Both the position numbers and the translations under genes were made by a program. Shown here piece after piece: positions 52,474-63,949 of a stretch of 64,000 bases of DNA. Below the pieces are notes generated by a model. The model worked only from the letters and a program-made list of their open reading frames with translations, was not told where the DNA came from and did not search any database. This stretch comes from Bimuria novae-zelandiae CBS 107.79 (Eukaryota; Ascomycota; Dothideomycetes; Pleosporales; Didymosphaeriaceae): the NCBI GenBank assembly GCA_010015655.1, contig ML976696.1, positions 575,299-639,298 on the forward strand. Reading direction: 5' to 3'. How positions within the stretch are numbered: position 1 is the stretch's first letter; each line of letters starts with the position of its first letter.

Positions 52474-53530
52474 ATGCCTACCATGCTAAACTCTACGGTC
52501 CCAAAGTACATGTCAGGGTCTCCACGAGGAATGAATCAATCAGACCCGGAGGCCCAAAGTACGGCGCATATACTATCCCGCACGAGCACAGAAGGCTCAG
52601 CAGGTTCTACGAGCCAGCACATTGGATCGACACGTGAGCAGCGGCAGAACAAGCAGGAACGCAAGAGATACAAATACTCGGGGCTTCCCCGCATATTAGA
52701 TTTCTTCTGGGGCGGCATCTACTCTCCTGGACCTTCGATTTATGACCCGATTGAGATCCTGCTCAATACCGAAGATGCGGACGAAAGAGATAGGTTGACT
52801 AAGAACTGGAGGGATAACAGATTGAACGAACTGAGCTTTGTTGGTGTTGTGGTGCGTTTGTCCCTGTGCCTGCGTTTGTAGTCTGATGGTATTGAAGAGC
52901 TTGAGTGCTAACCGACTCTTGACCTGTAGGCTGCTCTTCTCGCCGGCGTACTAACCTCAACTGGATCATGGCCTGAAATCCTGCCAAATGGCAAAATATC
53001 CCCATGGCCGGTGCGCACAGCTTGGTACGCTCTCTATAGACCGGGCTGTTCTATGCTGACCACTCGCGATCTAGGTACTGCGGCATCATTCTCTCAGTCT
53101 TCTCAATCCTCACTGCAGCTGATCAAACCGTCCGGTTGTACCGCATGTCTTCGCATAGAGACGGCTGTGTACAAATCCGCGAACTATTGGCCAAGTCAAA
53201 TGGCAGGAGGCGCACTGGACGAATAAGCCCACGGATGGCGCAGTTATTCACCTGGCAAATGCCAGTCATGTTCTTGACTACGGCAGCAATCTGCATGATT
53301 GTTGGGCTGTTCTTGCACGTATGGTCCGCGATACGAAGGCTCGATCATGAGGATTGGTGGAGTGACGACGCGAAGGTATATCTTCCCTCCAATCGATTTG
53401 CCTGAGAGCTTTACTCACGGAACAGGTTGCTGTCGTCTTCACCGCGGTTGGTGTGGTTGCGATTATTGTTTTCTTCATCGGCCAAGTCACTCTTTACGTC
53501 TCTTCGCCGAGTGAGGAGGAAGCCGAGTGA
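52474..53530 (+). CDS. Four-helix fungal membrane protein, unknown function
   Basis: Four exons (52474..52851, 52930..53024, 53075..53375, 53426..53530), introns of 78, 50 and 50 bp, phases consistent, 292 residues. A disordered N-terminus ends in a conserved-looking GLPRILDFFWGGIYSPGPSIYDPIE segment whose charged part follows (NTEDADERDRL). Four hydrophobic segments come next: SFVGVVAALLAGVLTSTGSW, YCGIILSVFSILTAADQ, FLTTAAICMIVGLFLHVW and VAVVFTAVGVVAIIVFFIG. The family occurs widely in filamentous fungi but has no known role as far as I know. Two nearby ATGs (52474, 52483) could start it. The C-terminus SPSEEEAE comes from a 16-bp duplication. Confidence 0.75.
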
Positions 53531-53537
53531 GGAGGAA
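53506..53537 (+). repeat. 16-bp tandem duplication across a stop codon
   Basis: The unit GCCGAGTGAGGAGGAA occurs twice back to back. With one copy the gene would end SPSEEE at TAA 53538-53540. The second copy brings an earlier TGA (53528-53530) into frame and adds two residues. Confidence 0.85.
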
Positions 53538-53994
53538 TAAGGGATATCGTGAGTCACCTATCCTGGATAGTGGAGAGTCTTCTCGGCTTAGATGGGCATA
53601 CATGGTGGTATTGCTTCCAACTGTTGCAAGGCTCATGCGAAAAACGTGGTTTAGTTGCTACTAGGTATCTAGGAAATTGGGAGGAAATGACAGTGACGAC
53701 GCGCTCCGCCTACAGCCGACATTAACCGACGGTCCCCACCTCGACTTCCATTCTCCCTCGTGGGCTTCCATCACACATCCATCCTCACATCTTTGACGAG
53801 ACCGACATACACAAATTATTCGCGGCCGTATAATGAATCGACCAAACGTTAAACCCAGTCCGCCAACGCGCAACTCTTAACCGTGCGCACTGATTGAGCG
53901 ATCGCCCTCATCCGCAAACGTGAAATATCAGCAATGATCGTTATCGTGGAGTATGAAATGAAATTCGTAAGTCATGAAAAAACGTATGGAGGAC
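53531..53994. other. Intergenic region between converging genes
   Basis: About 460 bp with both 3' UTRs. Nothing else seen. Confidence 0.4.
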
Positions 53995-54857
53995 TCAGAC
54001 TGGTAGCGGCACTGGCGTTAGCCCATTCATTTCCTGGTAATACCTGATGAAATCGCTAAGATCATCGGGTGCGACGTCGCCGATGTTTTTGACCTTGACA
54101 TTCATTTCGATGGGATACGCTTTGCAATAGTGGACACGTGAGGCGGTCTGTATCCCAATGCTACCATTAGCTGGGATGATGCAGATTGGCTTTTTTATCA
54201 GTCCAGCTTCGTATTCACCCGGGAGGTAGCAAGAATTCGGTTCGTATCCACGGACGTACACAACGGAGTGCTCCGAAGGCTCGCAGCCAGCCTTGAGACA
54301 ACCTCTTCCAGAGTATGTGGTGATTGGACTGGATTGCACCGTCAGGACTATCGTCTTCCGTTCTTCAATCTGGATCATACCAAGCGTAAACGAAGCCCCG
54401 TCTTACTTCAACAACGATAAACCGCCGAATCTGCGAGAAGGCATGCTCTCCGTACTTGACAACTGTAATGTTGTCGCTCATACTTTGCAGGGCATTGAGG
54501 CTTGCTGCTTGGATATGGAGCATTGCGAACACCTGCGGTATGACCGTCAGTCAAGCCTAGTGCTGCAAAAAAGATGAGCCTATGCACCTTGCCAAGCCTG
54601 AAGAACTGGTATATTTCCGCCCCGGTCCTCATTCGGTAACCTACTTCTGTCAGTGGACTATGATTCAAACTACAAACATTGTAACTTACTGGCGTCCAAT
54701 GTTTCGTACCAGCCATTTTCGGGTGTCCCTTGAATCAGATGGGGCATCTGTGCTCTTACCTCGCTCGGAGCTGCGGTCAATGGTGTCAGCCAAGGTGATA
54801 CACAGGCGTTCAACACGTACCCGGGTCTGGCATTTCAGGACCAGCTGTCGAATCCAT
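53995..54857 (-). CDS. DUF6590-domain protein
   Basis: I reconstruct exons 54857..54821, 54770..54690, 54640..54588, 54532..54381 and 54328..53995, with introns of 49-55 bp and agreeing phases, 218 residues. The core reads IYQFFRLGKVFAMLH, then KYGEHAFSQIRRFIVVE, and the final exon starts at a junction completing ACPITTYSGRG, followed by EPSEHSVVYVRG. These are the landmarks of DUF6590, a fungal family of unknown function often seen as expanded paralogues. The ATG at 54857 is only a possible start. Family members often begin with an aromatic module like the one encoded just upstream (54910..55217), so the two may be one gene with an intron I could not place. Confidence 0.7.
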
Positions 54858-54909
54858 CCGTGGTCTCCTGTCATAATGTTACTCATTGCTGCACGCCGGT
54901 TGTACGTTA

Positions 54910-55217
54910 TCATTCGTACTGGACATAGCTCGACGAGGTGTTCGCCGAGATGAGAGTTGCTCCATGACCCCCATTCGTTATTGAGATCTGGGGGTAACCA
55001 CTGTAAGTATTTGCATGCTGACTATGAGCATCATAGGTCGTCGAAGATGGCGAAGAGCCTGCGGTCTGATTGTTCCACCAGTGATATGTCAGTCGGCCTG
55101 CACTGGTGAGTTTATGGTACGCGAAACAGAACAGGTAAGCTGACCATAGGAGTCTCGAGTAACATAATAATAATCCTGACGCGCAGGATCCCAGGTCCAC
55201 CCGTTTTTGGACGCCAT
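54910..55217 (-). CDS. WW-like aromatic module, small protein or 5' part of the DUF6590 gene
   Basis: Two exons (55217..55145 and 55097..54910), a 47-bp GT-AG intron, 86 residues to TGA. The N-terminus MASKNGWTWDPARQDYYYVT and, after splicing, GRLTYHWWNNQ form a W-x-W-D...YYY...W-W pattern, as at the start of many DUF6590 proteins. A Ser/Thr/His-rich tail follows. It is either a stand-alone small gene or the first two exons of the neighbouring gene, with splicing out before the TGA. Either reading is uncertain. Confidence 0.55.
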
Positions 55218-55901
55218 CCTGCCCGACTATTCGATCCCATATCTAACTGCAGAAGGCACACATTAAGTAGCATCTGCTGGCCGAGAGATGCGGCTCTGCG
55301 ACCATATTAATTGACTTTGTGAATGGGTGTGCAAGCAATTCTGGTGGCGGCATGGTTCTGCAGCTTCTCCACTCGAACGTACGCTGGTGATTTGCGCAAA
55401 CATAACAGCATGCGAAGGCCTGCAGAGGCCTGCAGCAAAAGGCGGAGTGACCTCCGCTAGCTCGCGCATGTGGCTCTCCGCCAAGCCCAGGGCTGCATGG
55501 AATGAATGAAATCAGGCTACGCGTCGTGCCGCGACCAGCCCCCTGGAATCCTCGGCCACGCCATTATCCCACGGGCCGTGGTCACAAACAATCCACCGAT
55601 AAGCCTGAGACAAGGGGTTCTGAGCACATGTAATACGGGGACGTTATCCGGACCAACGCAGCTTGCTTCAGCCACTGCATATTGGGTGCTTCAGCCCCGG
55701 TATTTCTGACCTTCACTTGCATCATTAAGTCGTATGCAGCCCACCTGTCGCATTTACCCACGTACTCAAGTACTGTTGGCTCTTACCAATCCGGGGATCG
55801 AGCCGCATTTGCTCGCTGGCCGTATTTTCTTGCACATTGTCGTCGAAGGACTCACGCGAAACCTGCCTTTCGCATCCAATACCGATGTATAATGATCATC
55901 A
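55218..55901. other. Intergenic, divergent promoter region
   Basis: About 0.7 kb between the head-to-head DUF6590 module and the coiled-coil gene. It contains a small tandem CCTGCAGAGG/CCTGCAG repeat near 55.42 kb. No gene supported. Confidence 0.4.
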
Positions 55902-57347
55902 ATGGTCCTCGATTTTCGCTTACACAATACGACCTATGCTATGCAGGCAGACGGTTCCGTACGCTATCAAGTCGACGACAAAGCGAGAAACAGAGACGAT
56001 GTTGGCACGGATGGCGCGGCAAGATCGTTAGGGGCGATACTCGTACCCATTCGCGCCAAAGTTGAAGAGATCAGGTGCTCTCAAGAGATTCTATCCAACG
56101 CAAGACAGAATATGCTCGTTGAACGCTCGAGGATCAGATCCCGTGCAGAGGACGTACGATCGCAGCGTATGACTACTGGGGACGCAGTGGCCAATTTTAT
56201 GAACCACTTACGTGAATTCTTCAATGAGAATAGAGATCTCTTGCCGCCTTCCATAACCAAGGCATACGAAAAAGTTGTGCAAGAGCGAGACCGACTAGGG
56301 CCAGATGAAGACGATTTTTCTCAAGCAGAGCAGAGTTACCTTCGAGAAGAACGATCTCTGGATGGACAAGAGTGGAAATTCCAGCAGGAGGAGAGATTTA
56401 TGTACCAGTATCAACTTCCGGACCTTTTCACACAGATTGATTCGACTACACTGTTTCACAACGGGCAGAGGTCTCCACCGCAACTCTCGCTCCCATTTCC
56501 GCCTCTTCCGCCTCCGCCTCCTCCGCCTGTGTTAGAGAAAGGCTCAACTCTGGTTTCCAACCCCCCACCGCCTCCACCTCCATTGTCTCTGGATGCGGAA
56601 GAGACCGCACATGAGTCCCAGCTCAGCCCAACCGTCTTTGAGGACTTCCCAGTGCCCCGGAATGTTGAGCAAGAATACCATTCGGCCGCGTCAGAGCTGG
56701 ATCGAATCAGAAGGGAGTTCGACTCATTGCGACCCTATCAGTCAGAGCTGCTCGAACAGGGAGAGACGAAAGACGGGATTCCGACCAACACCCCGATAGA
56801 ATTCCGCGAAAAATACATGAGCTTGTTAAAAGAGTTATCAGAATCTGAAGTCAAAGTGCAACGCCTACGACTGGAGAATATGCAAGTCCGAACCCCCAAG
56901 GCCCAGTACAGCCGACGAGCCTCAGATTCTCTTCGCAAATATGGTCCTTCTTTCGACACGATAACCAGAGCCTACACCGATGGAGCTGTTCCGAGCACGT
57001 ATGACAATGCTGCTATTCGGTCTCGCATTCGCGAGTGGAGTGGCCGGATCACATATAACGTGATTGAGAAGAGCGTCTACAGGAACATGCTTGAGAGCAA
57101 AGGCATTTCAGTCCCAGATCTGGCTTCACTGGATCCATCTTCAGGGCAATATTGGCACTCTGATCCACCTGGACGCAGCCCATCATCTGAAGCCGGTGTC
57201 GAAGGCTCTTTGGGGACAAATGATACTTCACTCGGTCACTCTCAGCATCCCCCTCAACGTCCAGCAACAGATCCTCTTCCGGAGCATCATCCATGTTCTA
57301 GACTGGATGAACAGTTATGGAGCTTTCGCAAGCACTCTCAAACCTAG
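55902..57347 (+). CDS. Coiled-coil and polyproline hypothetical protein
   Basis: 481 residues in one frame from the ATG at 55902. Predicted coiled-coil helices (residues about 45-170, charged Glu/Arg/Gln-rich) are followed by two polyproline runs (PPLPPPPPPP and PPPPPPP near residues 200-230). A second helical region (about 260-340, RIRREFDSLRPYQSELLEQ) and a Ser/Pro/His-rich end complete it. No family is recognised. The 3' end is uncertain: a 50-bp GT-AG interval near 57.2 kb could change the last residues, and another frame overlapping 57064-57471 is open past the stop. The start may also lie upstream. Polyproline suggests SH3/WW/profilin-type partners. Confidence 0.55.
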   Translation: MVLDFRLHNTTYAMQADGSVRYQVDDKARNRDDVGTDGAARSLGAILVPIRAKVEEIRCSQEILSNARQNMLVERSRIRSRAEDVRSQRMTTGDAVANFMNHLREFFNENRDLLPPSITKAYEKVVQERDRLGPDEDDFSQAEQSYLREERSLDGQEWKFQQEERFMYQYQLPDLFTQIDSTTLFHNGQRSPPQLSLPFPPLPPPPPPPVLEKGSTLVSNPPPPPPPLSLDAEETAHESQLSPTVFEDFPVPRNVEQEYHSAASELDRIRREFDSLRPYQSELLEQGETKDGIPTNTPIEFREKYMSLLKELSESEVKVQRLRLENMQVRTPKAQYSRRASDSLRKYGPSFDTITRAYTDGAVPSTYDNAAIRSRIREWSGRITYNVIEKSVYRNMLESKGISVPDLASLDPSSGQYWHSDPPGRSPSSEAGVEGSLGTNDTSLGHSQHPPQRPATDPLPEHHPCSRLDEQLWSFRKHSQT

Positions 57348-59946
57348 AACATTGGAGAGCGAACTGAATTGGGTGCGCAAACAACTGTATGTCGACAATG
57401 AAATCGGCCCCAGCGTGCTGACAGGCACCCGCTCATGGTTCGCGGAAGAAATATTGCTCTGCTGGAAGTAATCACTACACTGCTACACATACATACGCTG
57501 CTGGCATTCAATCTTCACAAGTAGCTTCTAATCAATAGTCCTTACGCATCCATCGATCATAGGTCTAGCTTCGGTCTAGAACAACGATATCTTCTCCAGG
57601 ACAATGCGTACTTTCCGCCGTCATCATTCGAAAACCCAACTGTCTTCGTGTCGTCATTCACACATGGGTCCTACGGCTTCCAGAATCTTTGCTGTAAGCT
57701 TCAACGGGACATGCACTTCAGATAAGTGGTGAAACCTGTCCCTGTCCGTGTTTCAAGGACGCAGTTTTTGACCCCTTTCTAGGCGACTGTGCTTTAATCG
57801 TGGAGTTTCAATGCAAACCGTAATATCTGACACCAACCAACAACTCATACATGGGAGCAAAACGCATCCCAAGGCTGAGTGCGCCGGGCGGTGCACATCA
57901 CTGATTGGTCCTGATTTGTTTTCTAGTACGGGATGTCGGTCTGGTCGACGAGTCGACACTTGCCCCCTTGACCTTTGGCTAGGCAAGCCAAATTTCCACC
58001 AATTATCTGGAGGTGGGGCTGCAGCGAATATGGCCGGGTAATCCCAATTAATCGGATACAAGTGTCGCATCCGCAACTGCCGTTTGCGGGCTCAATAATT
58101 ATTGCTATTGGCAGGAATCACTTAGGCAAGCGGGCAATCTGTTAAGGCATCGGAGATCTTCCTGCGACATCACTGTGTCTCACGATGCTCCCCTGTGCGA
58201 CAAACAGGTCGTTCTGAGAACGAGGAAAAGAGGATAATATGCTACCGTTCTCGACGATTCAGACCTTTGTCATCGTCCTTCAGTCCCGGCAGCTCGTACC
58301 TTGGACCGTGCCCGAGGTCAGCGCCACGCGTTCCGGTCGATCACAAACGGGCGACCCACTTCACTGCACAACCGTCTTAGGTTCCGTAGGTTGGTTACAC
58401 ATGTCGATTCTTCTACCGCGTCCCTGGTACCATCATTCAACGAGCTTTACTGGCAGGACAGCAACAGAGTGTCCCACGCAATTATTCACGATAATTTGCA
58501 AGCTGCAAGGTCGCTGTAGTCAACATGCGGGGCACGCGTGGGGTCAGACTCCTGCGACAGGCAAACAATGTGCAGTCATCAGGGAAGCTCGTTAAAGACT
58601 CGTCACATGTGTTCTTTGTGACACTTGGTGCCGCAGTTTTCGGTTCTGTCGCACAAAGCACCCTTGTTCTCCGCTGCATCAGCACCCTCGGTCCGGGCCT
58701 CGTCTCTGCTCGGGCCGTGGGAAAGGCAAACATATTTCGTGTTCAGCCCTCCCGATGGCGCTTGGCCTTGAGTTTGGGTCCTCCTTCCCAACACGTGTGC
58801 GATGCTACGCTTCGCGGTGATGTGGTCCAATCAAATAAGTGAGGCAACCATTCATGCGCCCACAGTTGCATGTTTCTCACCCAATAAACCACTGTCCGAG
58901 CTATCAGATTCGTCGACCCTCACGAGCTCAAGCAAGCCAGAGAGGAGGGGGATATCAGTTGATACGACACCATGATTCTATTGGACTGCTCTGGCGCAAG
59001 GCGCAAGGCTGGCAAGGCTGGATATGGTCGCCTTCGGCGGTAGTCAAAACCGGGTTGTGTGGGAGAGCAATGCGGGTGGCTGGAATAGAATAGACTCTTG
59101 AGCATGCAGACTACATGCAGCCTATATGCAGGCAGCTGCGATATGTATGACTTACTGCATATGCATCTGGGGTAGTGGGGCATGTGCCAGTGGAGATGAC
59201 GGTGATATTTGGAGATGACGGTAATATTTTGGGCATCTTGCGAGGTAATGGACGCCTGACACAAGGAAAGATATCCTGTATGACCTAAAGATAGGCGTAG
59301 AAGAGTAAGGCTACGTTTGCCTCTTGCAGGCGGACTGCGACGGATAAGACCACTCGGCCCCAACATATGATGATGACAACTTGTGGGGATTGATTGGCTA
59401 TTGCTGACCCTCCACTTCGGATGTCCTCGCACTCCGTTTCCGTATAATTTGAGCAGAGCCTCAAAAGCCTTTTGGCCGGGGCACGCTTCGGCTCGTTTTA
59501 TTGTCCGGCGCAAATTGCCTGAAAACAGGCGAACCCACTAGCTGAGCCACACACAGATGATCGGTGAACACCAAGTTATGATGTGTTTGCCTTCTTTGAG
59601 ATGGGGTGAAATGAAAATCTGGCAGCGACTGATGGGAGGTGGAGATCAACAGCGGAAAATATGACTAACCTTATCACTTGTCCTAGCATTTGTTGATGGC
59701 CGAACCAGTTACATACGGCGCATTTGTTGAAAAATAAAAGGAAGACATAAAAGAAGCAAAAAAAAGTGTCGTCTACATTTCCAAGGGAGTTGCCAACCTT
59801 CCTCATCCTCGCTCTCGGTCTTCCTTCTGCTTTCCAACAGCTTCATCTAGACAGAACGCCTGCTGTTATAACACGTATAGACAGTGACAAAGAACTCTCC
59901 GATTCCAGTACTGATTGCAGATATGAAGTATGAAGCCTCTTGAGGG
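57348..59946. other. Long gene-free region
   Basis: About 2.6 kb. Small frames on both strands, for example from the ATG at 58525, show no recognisable motif and no splice-joinable partners. Moderately AT-rich with scattered C runs. I found no inverted terminal repeats or long direct repeats. It may be an old intergenic accumulation or contain an RNA gene I cannot see. Confidence 0.45.
59192..59229 (+). repeat. Two-copy 19-bp tandem repeat
   Basis: GGAGATGACGGTGATATTT is followed directly by the same word with one G/A change. Confidence 0.8.
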
Positions 59947-62280
59947 TTATAAAAGCCACCTTGTTTGCAGATCAGCTTCGTCAAACGCCCAGTTCATTGT
60001 GTCAAAGCCGTAAGGATCGTTTAGACTGCCTGGTATCTGTTCTAGAGTATCAGTGCTCGGCACTGGGCCTCCACGGAAGACATGACTTACTATAGTCTCC
60101 CACCCTGATAGCAATCCTTGCGTCACATGCATAGGAAAATCAGTTGTTGCTACCGGCTCTTGCGTAGTCATGTCTTGTTTAAGCATCTTCTCAAGTAGTG
60201 CCATTCCGCACTCTTCAGCGACTTCAACAGCTTCGACCAGCTTCTTTGCGATCTCAACCTTCCCCAATCGCTTGGCAAGACCTCGTGTGTACGCTAGCAT
60301 GATGCACATGAAGACATGACCTTTCACATTCGTTTCGCCAGCCTCCATGCACCATAGTGACCATGCCTTAGCGCCTTCTAGGATCGCGAACAAGTCGCGT
60401 CGCAGTGGTGTGGGACCAAGGCTATCGTCTTCCTGAAGCTGAGTTCTCATTTCAACCGCAATTATGAGTACGGACTGCATTGTCGCCGATCGAAGAAAGC
60501 CGTGGCCACAGGTAACAACTCGTTGGAAGTCGTCTCTCTCACCTGCCTTTCCATGTTCTGACGGTGATCCGCCCAAGCTCTCCTCTGGAAAGTTTGCATA
60601 CCACATCTTCAAGGCCGTATCAAATACTGTCTTCCTTGAGTATGTATACTTTGTATCCTTCAACGAAGGCATGAAGAAAGGTGTATGGAGCGCGCACAGG
60701 TAGCGATTCATTATTGTGTCCACCGCACGTATCTGGAAATCTGACGGCAAGTTGCCATTCACCGGGTCAAATGCTCGAAGGGTGCTTCGTAGATCCTTGT
60801 AGGAGATCCGGTAATCTGAGTCAAGCCGTAGTGTTTCCTCGTATGTGCCGCTTGAAGCGAAGTTGTTCAGAAACCGGATAACCGCAAGCCGAGCCGGGAA
60901 GGTCTTCCGTAGTGCTTTTGAGACCGATGCTTGAGTTAGGTAGGTATCAGGCCTTGGGTCTGCGTCCTCAATCTCCAGCTGGTCATCATCGAAATTCCCC
61001 GGTGGTTGGGTATCGAAGTCGTCCATGCATATAAGAGGTGGACATCCGGAGTAGAGACTTGTCTGTAGGCAGATCTCCAAAATAGTACTCCAAAGTCGCC
61101 GATGCATTTCATTCGCGAACACCGTCCTCGCTTGTAGATGGGATGGGTCTCTATGGAGGCCAAGGAACATTGACGACCGCAATAGAGTTCCTGTAGATAA
61201 AAACACCATGTCTTCGCCTACGGCAGCCGCCTCCCGGGCAAGTAATTGAAGACAGTATATCTGTATGTATTGGATGTCCAGGCGATGCTTCGGGTGCGGA
61301 TTAGCGAGCCACGTCTCAGCTTCGTGGACCCATCGCATAGCAGAAGGACGTAGAGTAAAGGTGTCGTTGTAGCTTGCTGCACCAATTGCCAACACCAACT
61401 TCAACTGAACCAAGAATGTGGACTCAGACTCGGTACCCATCATCCACAAGGCATCGTAGCTTCTTCTGAAAGAAGGAACATGTAGTATGCGATATACTGT
61501 CTCATGGGTGCGAAGATAACAATCGACCAAGTCATCAGCAATTTGCTTCGGAGGCAGGTCTGAGGTTGGTGGACACGGCCATGGCGGTTCCCTTTGAGCT
61601 TTGATGACTCTAGCGATCTGCTTGCATCTCTGCATACCGACAAAGACCTTTTCGGCAAATCTCTTTCCATCGGGGTCTCTTACTTGCCCGTCGATCATGT
61701 GGACGATGTCTTTGAGCAGTGATACACTGAGAGTCATCCAATGGCTTTGCCCATACATTCTCTTTTTGTGGGTAATTGTGCGATGCATATTAGGCGATTG
61801 GTCAAGTGCAGGGTTGCCATGATGGATGTAGAATACGCCGCCGATGCGGCTTTCAACACTTTCTGCTCTTTCGATGCTAGAAATCGGGACGGCAGCTATG
61901 GATGGTGCCGGTGAAGCATTCTGTCTCGAAACGTTGAGCGCATGCTTGAGTTGATTCTCTAGGTATGTAATTCGCGTTCTCATAGACTCCATGTCAGGAT
62001 TTAGAGCCGCAGCGGAGGTGGTGCTGCTGGATGTCTCATCGTAATCGCTTCTTTGCGGGCGATGAGGGAGAACCGGAGGATATTCGTACTCGCATGCGTG
62101 GTTTCTAGATCGAACACAGTTCGAACACGGTGTCTCCAAATTACATTTTATTTTACGTTTCCGGCACAGCGTACAAGAGCTATAGTCCCACCGTTACGGT
62201 TAGCGTAACCAAACGACGGTGCCTCCGACTTACACCGCGGGCCTTCTTCGGCGACGTTGTTGTTGTTGTGGCTCGGACAT
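59947..62280 (-). CDS. Zn2Cys6 transcription factor, second
   Basis: Two exons: 62280..62234 and 62179..59947. The 54-bp intron has donor GTAAGT and acceptor TATAG. Total 759 residues. The first exon gives MSEPQQQQRRRRPA. Splicing then creates the zinc cluster CTLCRKRKIKCNLETPCSNC followed by a final Cys (C18, C21, C28, C34, C37, C45; C-x2-C-x6-C-x5-C-x2-C-x7-C). A short coiled coil (MRTRITYLENQLKHAL) follows for dimerisation. The long fungal-specific transcription factor domain includes CYLRTHETVYRILHVPSFRR, and later SSMFLGLHRDPS and HRRLWSTILEICLQTSL. Targets unknown. Distinct in sequence from the factor at 31.9-34.5 kb. Confidence 0.88.
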
Positions 62281-62806
62281 TGTGAACTGGGGGTCCTATG
62301 ACAATAAAACTCGAAAGCATCAGTGGGTGAGATGTTAAGCATATTAAAGATCCGCTCAAGGGGTTGGGGTGCGCAGTTCGAATCCTCCGAATTTGCCGAT
62401 TATCTCCGCTCCGAGCGGGTCATATTCCCGAGAACCCATGTGACGGTTTAATGGCTCTTACTCGATGAGATGGTTACTCCTACCCTTGCTTGGTTGCCAC
62501 TCACCTTTCTAAGAGGGCTACACCTATCTGGGACTAGCGATGTTTACGCTCGTACACATACATACTCAGTAGCTTCTAGATAGTACACCCTCCAGCAAAA
62601 GAATTCCACAATCTTTTCTACTGCGCACCAGCCGTTCGGCCCACCGCGACAGTTATAAGCCCGGATTGCGATTAAGCTTACGACGGATTGCGAAGAAGAT
62701 CGCACGACTGAAGCTCGCTCACTCACGACTCACTGATTGGCACCCACGATTGAGATCACGATTGATCGTACTGTGCGGAGCCGCCAAATCACCGATACCC
62801 TATACA
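62281..62806. other. Region between the TF gene and the copia gag
   Basis: About 0.5 kb, containing the regulator's promoter and probably the 3' part of an LTR and leader of the copia element. The gag frame is open upstream of its ATG at 62807. I could not define the LTR boundary or primer-binding site. Confidence 0.4.
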
Positions 62807-63949
62807 ATGACTACTGAGTCAGATCCCGCAGTCACCCGAGTGACTATCGTCCTCGATCGAGCCGACGACTGGCACAAATGGCTGTTTATTCGAAAGGATA
62901 CTGCCCAGAAGAACGACCTCTGGCAGTACGTGAACCCTGCTATAACAGCAGCGGATCTGCCTACGTTAACGGCACCAACCGAACCGCAACTCACGGATCA
63001 CAACGAGGAAGCTACATCGATCGCTCACCTTACCGCTGCTCAGCAGACGCTATACCAGTGGGAATACGAACGATGGGAACGCAAGGACCTCGAGTTCAAG
63101 CGTCAGAAGAAAGCTCTAGCAGAATTTAACTCAGAGATTAGCAAGACGATTGCTGCAAGACACCTTTACCTAATTAAGAACAAGGATACCCCGCACGAAC
63201 GATTAACGACACTCAAGAAGCACCTCGCACCGTCTGACGCTACACGTCAACGAGACCTTATTGCACGATACAAAGCCCTTCAGACGCCGCCCCGTGGCAA
63301 GAAGGTTGAAGAATGGCTACGCTCTTGGGTGGAGATCACCAACATGTGCATAGCCGCAAAGGTCCCAGAGACAATGGGCTCTCGAGCACAAGAAGACTTC
63401 CTTATCGCCTGCAAGACGATCGATCCTGAGTATGGCACATCAGGCCTGCGAGCCTTGATTGACCTAGAGGATGCTGGCACCGCCATTCCATCGGTGGAAG
63501 ACTACGTCAGCAAATTCACGACCTACCTTAAGCGTGTTCGACCGATATCGACAGGACTCAGCTCTATGGCTGCAGAACTGGACGCTGCTAAGCCTCAGCA
63601 GCAGCAGCAGCAGAAGAAGGATAGTAACAAAGACAAGCCTCAATGCCCATGTGGCCTAAAACACTACTGGACCGAATGCTGGTTAATCAACGCCGAGCAT
63701 CCAAAACGACCAAAGAGCTACACCAATGCTATTGGCCAGAAGAAGCTGGATGCCGCCTTTGCCGCCGATCATGGCCTGAGAGAAAAGATCAACAAGGCAC
63801 TTGACAAATGGCGCGCAAAGCAACAGGACGGGAATATTGCTATAGACGATGGCAGCCCTCCTACTAGACCAACGGCGAACACAGTACTATTTATGTCACG
63901 GTTTGGAGTCTCCCTTTCCCCACTTGCAGTGGCGCCTCACCTGTGTTGA
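62807..63949 (+). CDS. Copia-type Gag protein
   Basis: 380 residues, starting MTTESDPAVTRVTIVLDRAD. It carries the DWHKWLF pattern and long helices typical of UBN2/DUF4219-type Gag. A Gln run (residues about 265-270) from a CAG repeat precedes a zinc-knuckle-like CPCGLKHYWTECWLI. The C-terminus approaches the spacer before protease. The TGA at 63947 sits at a position where CGA (Arg) would fit, consistent with one C-to-T mutation, because the frame stays open after it. It could also be a natural end. The product would bind element RNA and build virus-like particles. Confidence 0.8.
   Translation: MTTESDPAVTRVTIVLDRADDWHKWLFIRKDTAQKNDLWQYVNPAITAADLPTLTAPTEPQLTDHNEEATSIAHLTAAQQTLYQWEYERWERKDLEFKRQKKALAEFNSEISKTIAARHLYLIKNKDTPHERLTTLKKHLAPSDATRQRDLIARYKALQTPPRGKKVEEWLRSWVEITNMCIAAKVPETMGSRAQEDFLIACKTIDPEYGTSGLRALIDLEDAGTAIPSVEDYVSKFTTYLKRVRPISTGLSSMAAELDAAKPQQQQQQKKDSNKDKPQCPCGLKHYWTECWLINAEHPKRPKSYTNAIGQKKLDAAFAADHGLREKINKALDKWRAKQQDGNIAIDDGSPPTRPTANTVLFMSRFGVSLSPLAVAPHLC

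Noticed and set aside
58525..58842. 105-codon plus-strand frame
   Set aside because: It has an ATG, but no domain, no splice extension and no composition unlike the spacer.
62370..62400. TTCGAATC tRNA T-loop-like word
   Set aside because: Flanking bases do not pair into a T stem and no acceptor or anticodon arm can be folded around it.
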